From the NCBI RefSeq assembly GCF_036884655.1, contig NC_088331.1:17913501-17977500 (forward strand): a stretch of 64,000 nucleotides of DNA, given 5' to 3'. The position numbers and the translations under genes are program-made. Source of the stretch: Musa acuminata AAA Group (lineage: Eukaryota > Streptophyta > Magnoliopsida > Zingiberales > Musaceae). A model generated the notes under the pieces. The model was not told the origin of the DNA and made no database searches. It saw nothing but the letters and a program-made list of their open reading frames with translations. Positions 12,096-24,222 of the stretch are shown here, piece after piece. Position 1 is the first letter of the stretch. Each line of letters starts with the position of its first letter.

Positions 12096-15085
12096 TGTAA
12101 CATCCCCCATTTTTAAAAATTTAGTAAAAGGTTTGTTTATAAAAATAAGGATTATTTAATAATTATTTTATATTAAATGATATTATATTAAAGGTTTATG
12201 GCTAGGGACCTAAGAGTAAATATTAGAAGTTTGATATAATTTATGAAAGATTCAGATTTAAGTTAAAAAAAAAAAATAATAATAATAATAATAATATAGT
12301 GGACATGTGTCACTAACTAACATAAGGTTGTGCTACTTATCTTTGCTCTAAAGATGACACCTAGCCCCTTTCATGCATGCATGACACCTTGCAACTTTTA
12401 TATTAGCCAAAACCTAAATAATTAGATGAAAGGTTAAAAGAAAACAAACCTGAAGAGTTGCAGCCAACGTGAGTTTGAGAGAAGAAGAAGAAGAAGAAGA
12501 AGAAGAAGAAGAAGAGCTTGAGGTTTTTCATCAATTTTCTCACATTTGGGATTCAAATAATTTGAAGGCAAGTGTTCTAACCCAATCCCACAGTAACCTT
12601 AATCTCTGTTTTCATTTTTATTCTGTAAAATTTGAAAGATTTCAACTGGGAACCAGACCTTCTTTCGTTTTGATATAAGTTATGAATCTGTAATTTTTCG
12701 GTGATCTGACCTCTATGCAATGTTTCGGTCATAACATTTTGTAATAAACTCTGATTTAGACAAAACCTGTTCCATTTGAAAGTAGACAAGAAAATATTTA
12801 TTTTGATATAAAGATCGAATGATTTGGGGTTTAAATGCCTACTAAGACTTCTGTTTAAATTAACCCTACAGATTCTACAAAATAGGGACCGAAATTTCTG
12901 ACCTCTTGTTGCTTAACTACTTATAACTTTCTGTTGTGAACTCAGATTCATACAAAGTATGTTTTATTCGAAGCTTGACTCAAAATTCTTTCTGTATATA
13001 CCTGATTTGAAATTTTTGGAGTACAATTGCTAACTGAAACACCTGCTTTCATCGACCCTATGGATTCAGTAAAACAGAGCTAATATTTTCAGATCCTTCG
13101 CTACGAAATTATCTGTAACTCCCGGTTGTAAATTCCAAATCTTGTAAAACTTGATTTGTATAAAACTAGATTGACAAAGCTTTCTAATGACACCTATTTT
13201 GTATAAATTGGAGCATAATTGGTTATCCAAATAGTTCATACAATGTTCCTATCAAATTCTTCCAGAATCGAGCTTTGGTCGATTTCGGCTTTCCTTGTTA
13301 CTTTCCTTTGGAAATCGATTTTGGCAAAAACTCTTACTTCAGTTAAGCTTTACATTATTATCTTAAATTCCTGTATACTTTAATCCTTTATTTATTTGTA
13401 TATCTGCAGCTATCATGTAAAGTTCATGATTACATCGTAATTCGGCACATGCATCCTATTGTTCCGCATTTGCTTTTGAAATGTGCCTCTTCCAGTTTCA
13501 TTTCGTTGGCCATTGTATTCACCTAACTTTCTTATTTCAATTGAGCTATATGTGATTTCTTGAAATCCTTGAATGCTCTTGCTTTTGCTTCCTTTCAAAT
13601 CTGAATATACTTGTGAAAGATTATTGCTTACTTCGGATTGACTCGTAAAGGCACATGTACGCTTTGTTGTTCCGCGTGTGCTTCCGATATATGCTGCTTA
13701 TTGTTAAAACTGCCCTCTTGTACTCTGGTGTGTGGGATTGTCTGGACCCTTGCCAGAAATGGTAAAGGATATGCGCTTGTTGCCCGCTATGTGGGATCCC
13801 GCTATGTGGGATATGCGCTTGTTGCCCGCTATGTGGGTATGTGCTTAGAGCCTGCGATGCTCTGCCGGCCCCCTATGACTTCACTCAGACGTGGGTGGAT
13901 GGAGCTCTCAGACGTGGGAGACTTATGTTTGTTGGTCATTCAGAAATGGATGGACCATATTATATTATGATCCCACTACACCTTCTATGTGTTTGATATG
14001 ATATCCAAAGCTTTGGCTATGTTTCTATGCATGCTTTGGATAAGAATGAAATGAATGCATCGTTATGTGACATTTGAGCTTCTATTCATGTTTTGTTCTT
14101 TGATATATTTCTGAAATGTTATAAGACTTTGTTATACCTTGAAAGCTACCATATGTCATCGTATGCTCCTTATGCCAATAATATGCTCCAATTATCTTTC
14201 CTCGATTGTATAAACAAAACGTGCTTCGAACGAAATGACATCGTAATTCTGCATTCATGGTATCCAAAATGCTCCTTACGTCTTTGTTATGCCTTGAAAT
14301 TACCATATGTCAATGATATGCTCTTTATGCCAAAGATATGCTCCAATTACCTTTCCTCGATTGTATAAATAAAACGTGCTTTGAACGATATGATATTGAA
14401 ATTCTGCATTCAAACAAAACATGCTACTGTTTCATCCTGTATCTCTGCCTTGTATTTTGATACCTCATTTGTTTGAAAACTGTCCTCTTTGCTATGGATA
14501 TGTTAGTCATTTGCTGAGCTTTATATGCTCACCCCGTTGCTATATAAATTTTTCAGGATAGCTTATCGCTCACTAAAATGTGTAAATTGGGTTGAGGCAG
14601 TGGAAGACTAGAAGATTTTGGGGCAAATATTTTGTACTTGATAGGTTGATGTTGTATAAGTTCTTTTTGGGTGTAATGAAATATCAATGACAAATCTAGA
14701 TTGATGTATCTTGTAAATATTTGATAAGTACCTCTTACGTCAGGATTTTGGAAATGTTAAGTCTAAACTGTGTACTGATAGAAACATGTAGTACATGTTG
14801 GCTTTGTGAGTGCATTAATTGCTGCGCTTATGGATTTATGATATAGTTATGGTTTAGTTATGTTGCTTTTGGATTTTAAGAATCATCTAGTGACATGATG
14901 TATGATTATAAACTGCACAGGTTTTGTGAATTGTGGATTGTAGAGGTGAATGACTTGAATGTTTTTCTTAGTGACCTCAAATGTGTGATTGGATCCTGGA
15001 TTGTTTGTTGAATTAAATATTATTAATCTTGAATTAGGTTCACACCTCCTGAATGAGAATTAAATTCGGCGGGGGGGGCGTGACA
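12096..15085 (+). mobile_element. Tekay-2 5' LTR (2,990 bp)
   Basis: A plus-strand Tekay/Del-like LTR with TG...CA ends (TGTAACATCC to GCGTGACA), directly followed by a Met primer-binding site. It contains an A/AAT microsatellite (about 12268-12297), a GAA microsatellite (12480-12513) and a candidate TATA box, TATATAAA, at 14541. The ~2-kb region between microsatellites and TATA is AT-rich, with no coding signal. It is nearly identical to 18769-21740. Confidence 0.92.
14140..14420. repeat. Direct duplication within Tekay-2 LTR
   Basis: Two diverged copies of a roughly 140-bp unit, both containing TACCATATGTCA, GATATGCTCC/AATATGCTCC and CCTCGATTGTATAAA. The first lies near 14150-14265 and the second near 14300-14410. 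The same duplication occurs in the sister LTR at about 20800-21070. Confidence 0.75.
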
Positions 15086-15088
15086 GAG

Positions 15089-15100
15089 TGGTATCAGAGC
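15089..15100 (+). other. Primer-binding site, Met-tRNA type (Tekay-2)
   Basis: TGGTATCAGAGC lies three bases after the LTR end. The same site follows the second LTR at 21744-21755. Confidence 0.88.
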
Positions 15101-18100
15101 ATGGTTTGAGGTTCACTAAAATATTTGATATGTTGACATGCAAAATATATTGAGGTCTAGTGAACTATAGTGATTGGTGAAAATTTTCTTTGATGAATAT
15201 TTGGAAATTAGGATGACGAGGACATTTAGTCCTCCTACTTCATCTGCTTTTGATTAATGAAGTACGATAAAAGGGTTGATCGAGGATATTAAATCAGAGT
15301 AGCGCAGTAGAAGCATGGTGAACCTAATACATTGGTAGTAGAAAAATAGATGATGTGATTGGAGAAGATATTTGATGCACGAAATTATTCTGATGATCAA
15401 AAGAATTTCTAGAGATCAAGGACAGCAATAGAAAGGACAAGTTTACCCAAAAAAAAAAAAAAAAAAAAAAAGATTAGAAATGAATCTGAATGTGATAATA
15501 AGAGGGTCAAGACATCATCGATTTGAAAAGGGAAGTTACCACAAAAGATTCAATCATGTGTATGATGCAAGTTAAATTATGAAATAAGTTTGTATTTGTA
15601 GGTGACTGGAGCCTATTTTGCTTATAAAAATTTGGATCATAAAATGAAAGACTGCCCTTTGGACAAGAAGAAAGAATCACTGCCGCATAAATCATCAGCC
15701 CATGTCAGAGTGTATGTTATCACGGAATATGATTCTAAAGCTTATGAATTAGTGGTCGAAGGTACTATTCATGGTTCTGAAAGAATGCAAATATTTGTTT
15801 GACCATGTGTCTCATCTATGATTTGATTTACAATATTTTGCTTATCACATGGGCATTCAACCTAAATCACTGGATTTTATGCTATATGTAAATACGGCTA
15901 TTGGGGATTGTTTGATAACAAACTCGATCTGGTTATCTTGTTTGATTTCTATTGGAGAACACGAACTTCTTGCTGATTTGGTTCTCCTAGATATTTGGAG
16001 TTTTGATATTATACTAAGTATGAATTGACTATCTTCCAATCATACCAGTATAGATTGTTATACAAAATGATCACTTTTTGCATACTAGATCATCCCATCT
16101 TTTATTTTGAGAGTATTGGGCATGATTTTACCTCCTTGCCTGATGTATTTCCAAATGACTTGCTAGGTTTACCTCCAGATAGAGAGGGTGAATTACTATT
16201 GATTTGGTCCCCGGGACAACCCCAATATCTAAGCCTCCTTACGGAATGACACCACTTGAGCTAGAGGAATTGAAAAAGGAACTACAAGAACTATTAGATA
16301 AGGATTTCATTCGACTCAGTGTTCACCGTTGGGTGCTCGGGTGCTATTAGTTAAGAAGAAGGATGGAACATTAAGGCTTTGTATTGATTATAGACAATTG
16401 AATCAGGTGACCATAAAAAAAAACAAGTATCCCCTACCTAGAATTGATGATTTGTTTGATCAATTGTAGGGTACACAAGTATTCTCCAAGATTGATTTAA
16501 GGTCAGGTTACTATCAGTTGAAGATCATGAAGGAGGATATTCCAAAAACAGCTTTTATGGAAGCTGTTGTTAAGTGGGAAGTATCAACAAACGTGACAGA
16601 AGTTAGAAGCTTCTTGGGCATGACGGGTTATTATAGGAGATTTGTGGAGGGATTTTCTTGAATCACTCAACCTCTCGCCAAACTCACTCAAAAGAATGTG
16701 AAATTTGTATGGGGTAATGATTGTGAGCAAAGTTTTCAAGAGTTAAAAAGGAGATTGACTAGTGCCCCTATTCTCACTATTCCAAGTGGTGATGAGGGAT
16801 TTATGGTTTACACTGATGCCTCAAGAAAGGGCCTTGGATGTGTTTTGATGCAAGAAAGGAAAGTGATTGCTTATGCTTCTAAGACAGCTAAAGAGTTGTG
16901 AACTGAATTATCCAACTCATGATTTGGAATTGGCAGCAATTGTTTTTGCTCTAAAGATTTGGAGGCATTACTTGTATGGACGAACATTTGAAATCTTTAC
17001 TGATCATAAGCGTTTAAAGTATATTTTTACTCAAAAAGAGTTAAACATGAGACAACGGAGATGGATAGAACTTTTAAAGGATTATGATTGTACCATTCGT
17101 TACCACCCGGGTAAAGCTAATGTTATAGCATAGGCCCTTAGTAGAAAATCTATAAGTTTTATAGCAACCTTGGTTGTGAAGCAATGGAAGTTATTAGAAG
17201 AGAATTATGATTTGAATGTTGAGAAAAGGGCAAGACTCAATGATATTAATGGCCTCCATCCAAGTGCAATCTGATCTCATTCAACAAATTAAAGGAGGAC
17301 AACTACGTGATCGACGCTTGATCTGCTTAAGGAATGAAGTAGAAAAGGGATTGAAACTGAATTTTCGAGTTTCAGAGGATGACCTATTGAGATTAAGGAA
17401 TAGAATATATGTTCCAAATGACTCAGATATCAAAAATCAAATCCTGAGAGATGGTCATAATTCAAAGTACACCATGCATCCTGGTAGCACTAAGATGTAT
17501 AAAGATCTCCAAAGTCATTATTGGTGAGAAGGCATGAAGAAGGAGATTGCAATATATGTTTCAAAGTGTTTGACTTGTCAGCAAATCAAAGCAGAACACC
17601 AAAGACCTAGAGGTTTGTTGCAACCTTTAGATATTCCTGAATGGAAATGTGAATGTATTGCCATGAACTTTATTTCAGGACTACCCCGAACTTCTAGAAA
17701 GCATGATGTTATTTGGGTTATCATTAATAGGTTAACGAAATCTGCATATTTCCTACCGATCAATATAACTTATTCTTTTGATAGGCTTGCAGATTTATAT
17801 ATATAAATGAAATAGTAAGACTTCATGGTATTCCAAAGGAGATAATCTCTGACAGAGACTCCAGATTTCTATCTAGATTTTGGAGAAGGTTATAGAAATC
17901 TATTAGCACTAAAGTCAAGTTTAGCACTGCTTATCACCCTCAAATTGATGGTCAATCAGAAAGAACCATTCAAACACTTGAGGATTTGCTTCGAGCCTAT
18001 GTTATGGATTGGAAAGGTGAATGGGATAAAGATATCTCTCTTATTGAGTTCACTTACAATAATAGTTATCATTCAAATATTCAGATGGCTCCTTATGAAG

Positions 18101-18755
18101 CTTTATATGGGCGAAAGTGTAGGATGCCTATATGTTGGGAAGAATTGGCGACAGAAAGTTATTAGCACCAGAAAAAGTACAATAGACTATTGAGAAAATT
18201 TAACTTATAAGAAAAAAAAAAAAAAAAAAAGGTTAAAGACTGCTTAGAGTCATCAAAAGAGTTATGTTGATAACAGAAGATGAAATATTGAGTTTCAAAT
18301 CGGGGATTTTGTATTCCTGAATGTCTCCCCTTCTAAAGGCATTGTAAGATTTGGGAAGAAAGGAAAGTTAAACCCAAGATTTATTGGACCTCTTGAGATT
18401 CTTGAGAGGGTTGGTTCTGTCGCTTATAGGATTGGCTTGACACCATCATTGTGCCATATCCATGATATGTTTCATGTTTCAATGATCAGAAAGTATATAC
18501 CTGATCCCTCTCATATCATTAAGTATGTGTCGATGGTGATTGATAAAGACTTGTCTTATGTGGAAGAGCCCACTTAGATTGTTGATAAAAAAGAAAAGAT
18601 CTTGAGGAATCGGGTTATCCCTCTAGTTAAAGTGATCTGGAGATATCATTCTGGAGAGGAAACAACTTGGGAGCTTGAGGAAGAAATTATGAAAGCTTAT
18701 CCTCATCTTTTCGTCGAATGAGGTATGATAAATTTAGAGGACTAAATTTTTTTTT
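15101..18755 (+). pseudogene. Tekay-2 gag-pol relic, first internal copy
   Basis: Gag is largely lost; 15602-15802 keeps a decayed zinc knuckle (AYFAYKNLDHKMKDCPL), and 15450-15470 is a poly-A run. RT starts near 16240, but there is a stop and the part carrying the YVDD catalytic site is deleted near 16560, so TAF joins straight to the post-catalytic [15 protein letters not shown]. RNase H follows (16698-17133; [18 protein letters not shown]) with a stop between its halves. Integrase (17216-18193) has the HHCC finger, but the first catalytic aspartate is asparagine (AMNFISG) and there are frameshifts. The 3' end (about 18600-18715) encodes a chromodomain-like stretch, ETTWELEEE. It cannot act autonomously. 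Reina-like elements share chromodomains, but the long LTR fits Tekay better. Confidence 0.87.
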
Positions 18756-18768
18756 AAGGAGGGGAGAG
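18756..18768 (+). other. Polypurine tract of Tekay-2
   Basis: AAGGAGGGGAGAG abuts the next LTR start (TGTAACATCC at 18769). Confidence 0.85.
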
Positions 18769-21740
18769 TGTAACATCCCCCATTTTTAAAAATTTAGTAA
18801 AAGGTTTGTTTATAAAAATAAGGATTATTTAATAATTATTTTATATTAAATGATATTATATTAAAGGTTTATGGCTAGGGACCTAAGAGTAAATATTAGA
18901 AGTTTGATATAATTTATGAAAGATTCAGATTTAAGTTAGAAAAAAAAAAAAAAAAAAAAAATAATATAGTGGACATGTGTCACTAACTAACATAAGGTTG
19001 TGCCACTTATCTTTGCTCTAAAGATGACACCTAGCCCCTTTCATGCATGCATGACACCTTGCAACTTTTATATTAGCCAAAACCTAAATAATTAGATGAA
19101 AGGTTAAAAGAAAACAAACCTGAAGAGTTGCAGCCAACGTGAGTTTGAGAGAAGAAGAAGAAGAAGAAGAGCTTGAGGTTTTTCATCAATTTTCTCACAT
19201 TTGGGATTCAAATAATTTGAAGGCAAGTGTTCTAACCCAATCCCACAGTAACCTTAATCTCTATTTTCATTTTTATTCTGTAAAATTTGAAAGATTTCAA
19301 CTGGGAACCAGACCTTCTTTCGTTTTGATATAAGTTATGAATCTGTAATTTTTCGGTGATCTGACCTCTATGCAATGTTTCGGTCATAACATTTTGTAAT
19401 AAACTCTGATTTAGACAAAACCTGTTCCATTTGAAAGTAGACAAGAAAATATTTATTTTGATATAAAGATCGAATGATTTGGGGTTTAAATGCCTACTAA
19501 GACTTCTGTTTAAATTAACCCTACAGATTCTGCAAAATAGGGACCGAAATTTCTGACCTCTTGTTGCTTAACTACTTATAACTTTCTGTTGTGAACTCAG
19601 ATTCATACAAAGTATGTTTTATTCGAAGCTTGACTCAAAATTCTTTCTGTATATACCTGATTTGAAATTTTTGGAGTACAATTGCTAACTGAAACACCTG
19701 CTTTCATCGACCCTATGGATTCAGTAAAACAGAGCTAATATTTTCAGATCCTTCGCTACGAAATTATCTGTAACTCCCGGTTGTAAATTCCAAATCTTGT
19801 AAAACTTGATTTGCATAAAACTAGATTGACAAAGCTTTCTAATGACACCTATTTTGTATAAATTGGAGCATAATTGGTTATCCAAATAGTTCATACAATG
19901 TTCCTATCAAATTCTGCCAGAATCGAGCTTTGGTCGATTTCGGCTTTCCTTGTTACTTTCCTTTGGAAATCGATTTTGGCAAAAACTCTTACTTCAGTTA
20001 AGCTTTACATTATTATCTTAAATTCCTGTATACTTTAATCCTTTATTTATTTGTATATCTGCAGCTATCATGTAAAGTTCATGATTGCATCGTAATTCGG
20101 CACATGCATCCCATTGTTCCGCATTTGCTTTTGAAATGTGCCTCTTCCAGTTTCATTTCGTTGGCCATTGTATTCACCTAACTTTCTTATTTCAATTGAG
20201 CTATATGTGATTTCTTGAAATCCTTGAATGCTCTTGCTTTTGCTTCCTTTCAAATCTGAATATACTTGTGAAAGATTATTGCTTACTTCGGATTGACTCG
20301 TAAAGGCACATGTACGCTTTGTTGTTCCGCGTGTGCTTCCGATATATGCTGCTTATTGTTAAAACTGCCCTCTTGTACTCTGGTGTGTGGGATTGTCTGG
20401 ACCCTTGCCAGAAATGGTAAAGGATATGCGCTTGTTGCCCGCTATGTGGGATCCCGCTATGTGGGATATGCGCTTGTTGCCCGCTATGTGGGTATGTGCT
20501 TAGAGCCTGCGATGCTCTGCCGGCCCCCTATGACTTCACTCAGACGTGGGTGGATGGAGCTCTCAGACGTGGGAGACTTATGTTTGTTGGTCATTCAGAA
20601 ATGGATGGACCATATTATGTTATGATCCCACTACACCTTCTATGTGTTTGATATGATATCCAAAGCTTTGGCTATGTTTCTATGCATGCTTTGGATAAGA
20701 ATGAAATGAATGCATCGTTATGTGACATTTGAGCTTCTATTCATGTTTTGTTCTTTGATATATTTCTGAAATGTTATAAGACTTTGTTATACCTTGAAAG
20801 CTACCATATGTCATCGTATGCTCCTTATGCCAATAATATGCTCCAATTATCTTTCCTCGATTGTATAAACAAAACGTGCTTCGAACGAAATGACATCGTA
20901 ATTCTGCATTCATGGTATCCAAAATGCTCCTTACGTATTTGTTATGCCTTGAAATTACCATATGTCAATGATATGCTCTTTATGCCAAAGATATGCTCCA
21001 ATTACCTTTCCTCGATTGTATGAATAAAACGTGCTTTGAACGATATGATATTGAAATTCTGCATTCAAACAAAACATGCTACTGTTTCATCCTGTATCTC
21101 TGCCTTGTATTTTGATACCTCATTTGTTTGAAAACTGTCCTCTTTGCTATGGATATGTTAGTCATTTGCTGAGCTTTATATGCTCACCCCGTTGCTATAT
21201 AAATTTTTCAGGATAGCTTATCGCTCACTAAAATGTGTAAATTGGGTTGAGGCAGTGGAAGACTAGAAGATTTTGGGGCAAATATTTTGTACTTGATAGG
21301 TTGATGTTGTATAAGTTCTTTTTGGGTGTAATGAAATATCAATGACAAATCTAGATTGATGTATCTTGTAAATATTTGATAAGTACCTCTTACGTCAGGA
21401 TTTTGGAAATGTTAAGTCTAAACTGTGTACTGATAGAAACATGTAGTACATGTTGGCTTTGTGAGTGCATTAATTGCTGCGCTTATGGATTTATGATATA
21501 GTTATGGTTTAGTTATGTTGCTTTTGGATTTTAAGAATCATCTAGTGACATGATGTATGATTATAAACTGCACAGGTTTTGTGAATTGTGGATTGTAGAG
21601 GTGAATGACTTGAATGTTTTTCTTAGTGACCTCAAATGTGTGATTGGATCCTGGATTGTTTGTTGAATTAAATATTATTAATCTTGAATTAGGTTCACAC
21701 CTCCTGAATGAGAATTAAATTCGGCGGGGGGGGCGTGACA
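18769..21740 (+). mobile_element. Tekay-2 middle LTR (2,972 bp)
   Basis: Nearly identical to 12096-15085. The main differences are microsatellite lengths: the GAA run near 19150 is about 15 bp shorter, and the A/AAT run near 18940 has a different composition. It serves as 3' LTR of the first internal copy and as 5' LTR of the second, since another primer-binding site and internal region follow it. The TATA candidate is at 21196. Confidence 0.92.
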
Positions 21741-24222
21741 GAGTGGTATCAGAGCATGGTTTGAGGTTCACTAAAATATTTGATATGTTGACATGCAAAA
21801 TATATTGAGGTCTAGTGAACTATAGTGATTGGTGAAAATTTTCTTTGATGAATTTTTGGAAATTAGGATGACGAGGACATTTAGTCCTCCTACTTCATCT
21901 GCTTTTGATTAATGAAGTACGATAAAAGGGTTGATCGAGGATATTAAATCAGAGTAGCGCAGTAGAAGCATGGTGAACCTAATACATTGGTAGTAGAAAA
22001 ATAGATGATGTGATTGGAGAAGATATTTGATGCACGAAATTATTCTGATGATCAAAAGAATTTCTAGAGATCAAGGACAGCAATAGAAAGGACAAGTTTA
22101 CCCAAAAAAAAAAAAAAAAAAAAAGATTAGAAATGAATCTGAATGTGATAATAAGAGGGTCAAGACATCATCGATTTGAAAAGGGAAGTTACCACAAAAG
22201 ATTCAATCATGTGTATGATGCAAGTTAAATTATGAAATAAGTTTGTATTTGTAGGTGACTGGAGCCTATTTTGCTTATAAAAATTTGGATCATAAAATGA
22301 AAGACTGCCCTTTGGACAAGAAGAAAGAATCACTGCCGCATAAATCATCAGCCCATGTCAGAGTGTATGTTATCACGGAATATGATTCTAAAGCTTATGA
22401 ATTAGTGGTCGAAGGTACTATTCATGGTTCTGAAAGAATGCAAATATTTGTTTGACCATGTGTCTCATCTATGATTTGATTTACAATATTTTGCTTATCA
22501 CATGGGCATTCAACCTAAATCACTGGATTTTATGCTATATGTAAATACGGCTATTGGGGATTGTTTGATAACAAACTCAATCTGGTTATCTTGTTTGATT
22601 TCTATTGGAGAACACGAACTTCTTGCTGATTTGGTTCTCCTAGATATTTGGAGTTTTGATATTATACTAAGTATGAATTGACTATCTTCCAATCATACCA
22701 GTATAGATTGTTATACAAAATGATCACTTTTTGCATACTAGATCATCCCATCTTTTATTTTGAGAGTATTGGGCATGATTTTACCTCCTTGCCTGATGTA
22801 TTTCCAAATGACTTGCTAGGTTTACCTCCAGATAGAGAGGGTGAATTACTATTGATTTGGTCCCCGGGACAACCCCAATATCTAAGCCTCCTTACGGAAT
22901 GACACCACTTGAGCTAGAGGAATTGAAAAAGGAACAACAAGAACTATTAGATAAGGATTTCATTCGACTCAGTGTTCACCGTTGGGTGCTCGGGTGCTAT
23001 TAGTTAAGAAGAAGGATGGAACATTAAGGCTTTGTATTGATTATAGACAATTGAATCAGGTGACCATAAAAAAAAACAAGTATCCCCTACCTAGAATTGA
23101 TGATTTGTTTGATCAATTGTAGGGTACACAAGTATTCTCCAAGATTGATTTAAGGTCAGGTTACTATCAGTTGAAGATCATGAAGGAGGATATTCCAAAA
23201 ACAGCTTTTATGGAAGCTGTTGTTAAGTGGGAAGTACCAACAAACGTGACAGAAGTTAGAAGCTTCTTGGGCATGACGGGTTATTATAGGAGATTTGTAG
23301 AGGGATTTTCTTGAATCACTCAACCTCTCGCCAAACTCACTCAAAAGAATGTGAAATTTGTATGGGGTAATGATTGTGAGCAAAGTTTTCAAGAGTTAAA
23401 AAGGAGATTGACTAGTGCCCCTATTCTCACTATTCCAAGTGGTGATGAGGGATTTATGGTTTACACTGATGCCTCAAGAAAGGGCCTTGGATGTGTTTTG
23501 ATGCAAGAAAGGAAAGTGATTGCTTATGCTTCTAAGACAGCTAAAGAGTTGTGAACTGAATTATCCAACTCATGATTTGGAATTGGCAGCAATTGTTTTT
23601 GCTCTAAAGATTTGGAGGCATTACTTGTATGGACGAACATTTGAAATCTTTACTGATCATAAGCGTTTAAAGTATATTTTTACTCAAAAAGAGTTAAACA
23701 TGAGACAGCGGAGATGGATAGAACTTTTAAAGGATTATGATTGTACCATTCGTTACCACCCGGGTAAAGCTAATGTTATAGCATAGGCCCTTAGTAGAAA
23801 ATCTATAAGTTTTATAGCAACCTTGGTTGTGAAGCAATGGAAGTTATTAGAAGAGAATTATGATTTGAATGTTGAGAAAAGGGCAAGACTCAATGATATT
23901 AATGGCCTCCATCCAAGTGCAATCTGATCTCATTCAACAAATTAAAGGAGGACAACTACGTGATCGACGCTTGATCTGCTTAAGGAATGAAGTAGAAAAG
24001 GGATTGAAACTGAATTTTCGAGTTTCAGAGGATGGCCTATTGAGATTAAGGAATAGAATATATGTTCCAAATGACTCAGATATCAAAAATCAAATCCTGA
24101 GAGATGGTCATAATTCAAAGTACACCATGCATCCTGGTAGCACTAAGATGTATAAAGATCTCCAAAGTCATTATTGGTGAGAAGGCATGAAGAAGGAGAT
24201 TGCAATATATGTTTCAAAGTGT
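21741..24222 (+). pseudogene. Tekay-2 second internal copy, truncated in integrase
   Basis: Repeats 15086-17563 with only a handful of substitutions. It shares every major lesion: decayed zinc knuckle, the RT deletion that removes the YVDD region (near 23215), the stop between RNase H halves (near 23553), and loss of gag. The copy ends abruptly in the integrase zinc-finger region at 24222, where sequence matching continues only to CAAAGTGT and then switches to Sirevirus LTR. Shared lesions show that the two internal regions are copies of one defective parent, arranged LTR-internal-LTR-internal, most simply by unequal recombination. Confidence 0.88.

Noticed and set aside
12469..12678. Glu-rich small frame in the Tekay-2 LTR
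   Set aside because: Starts at GTG, comes from the GAA microsatellite and changes length in the sister LTR.
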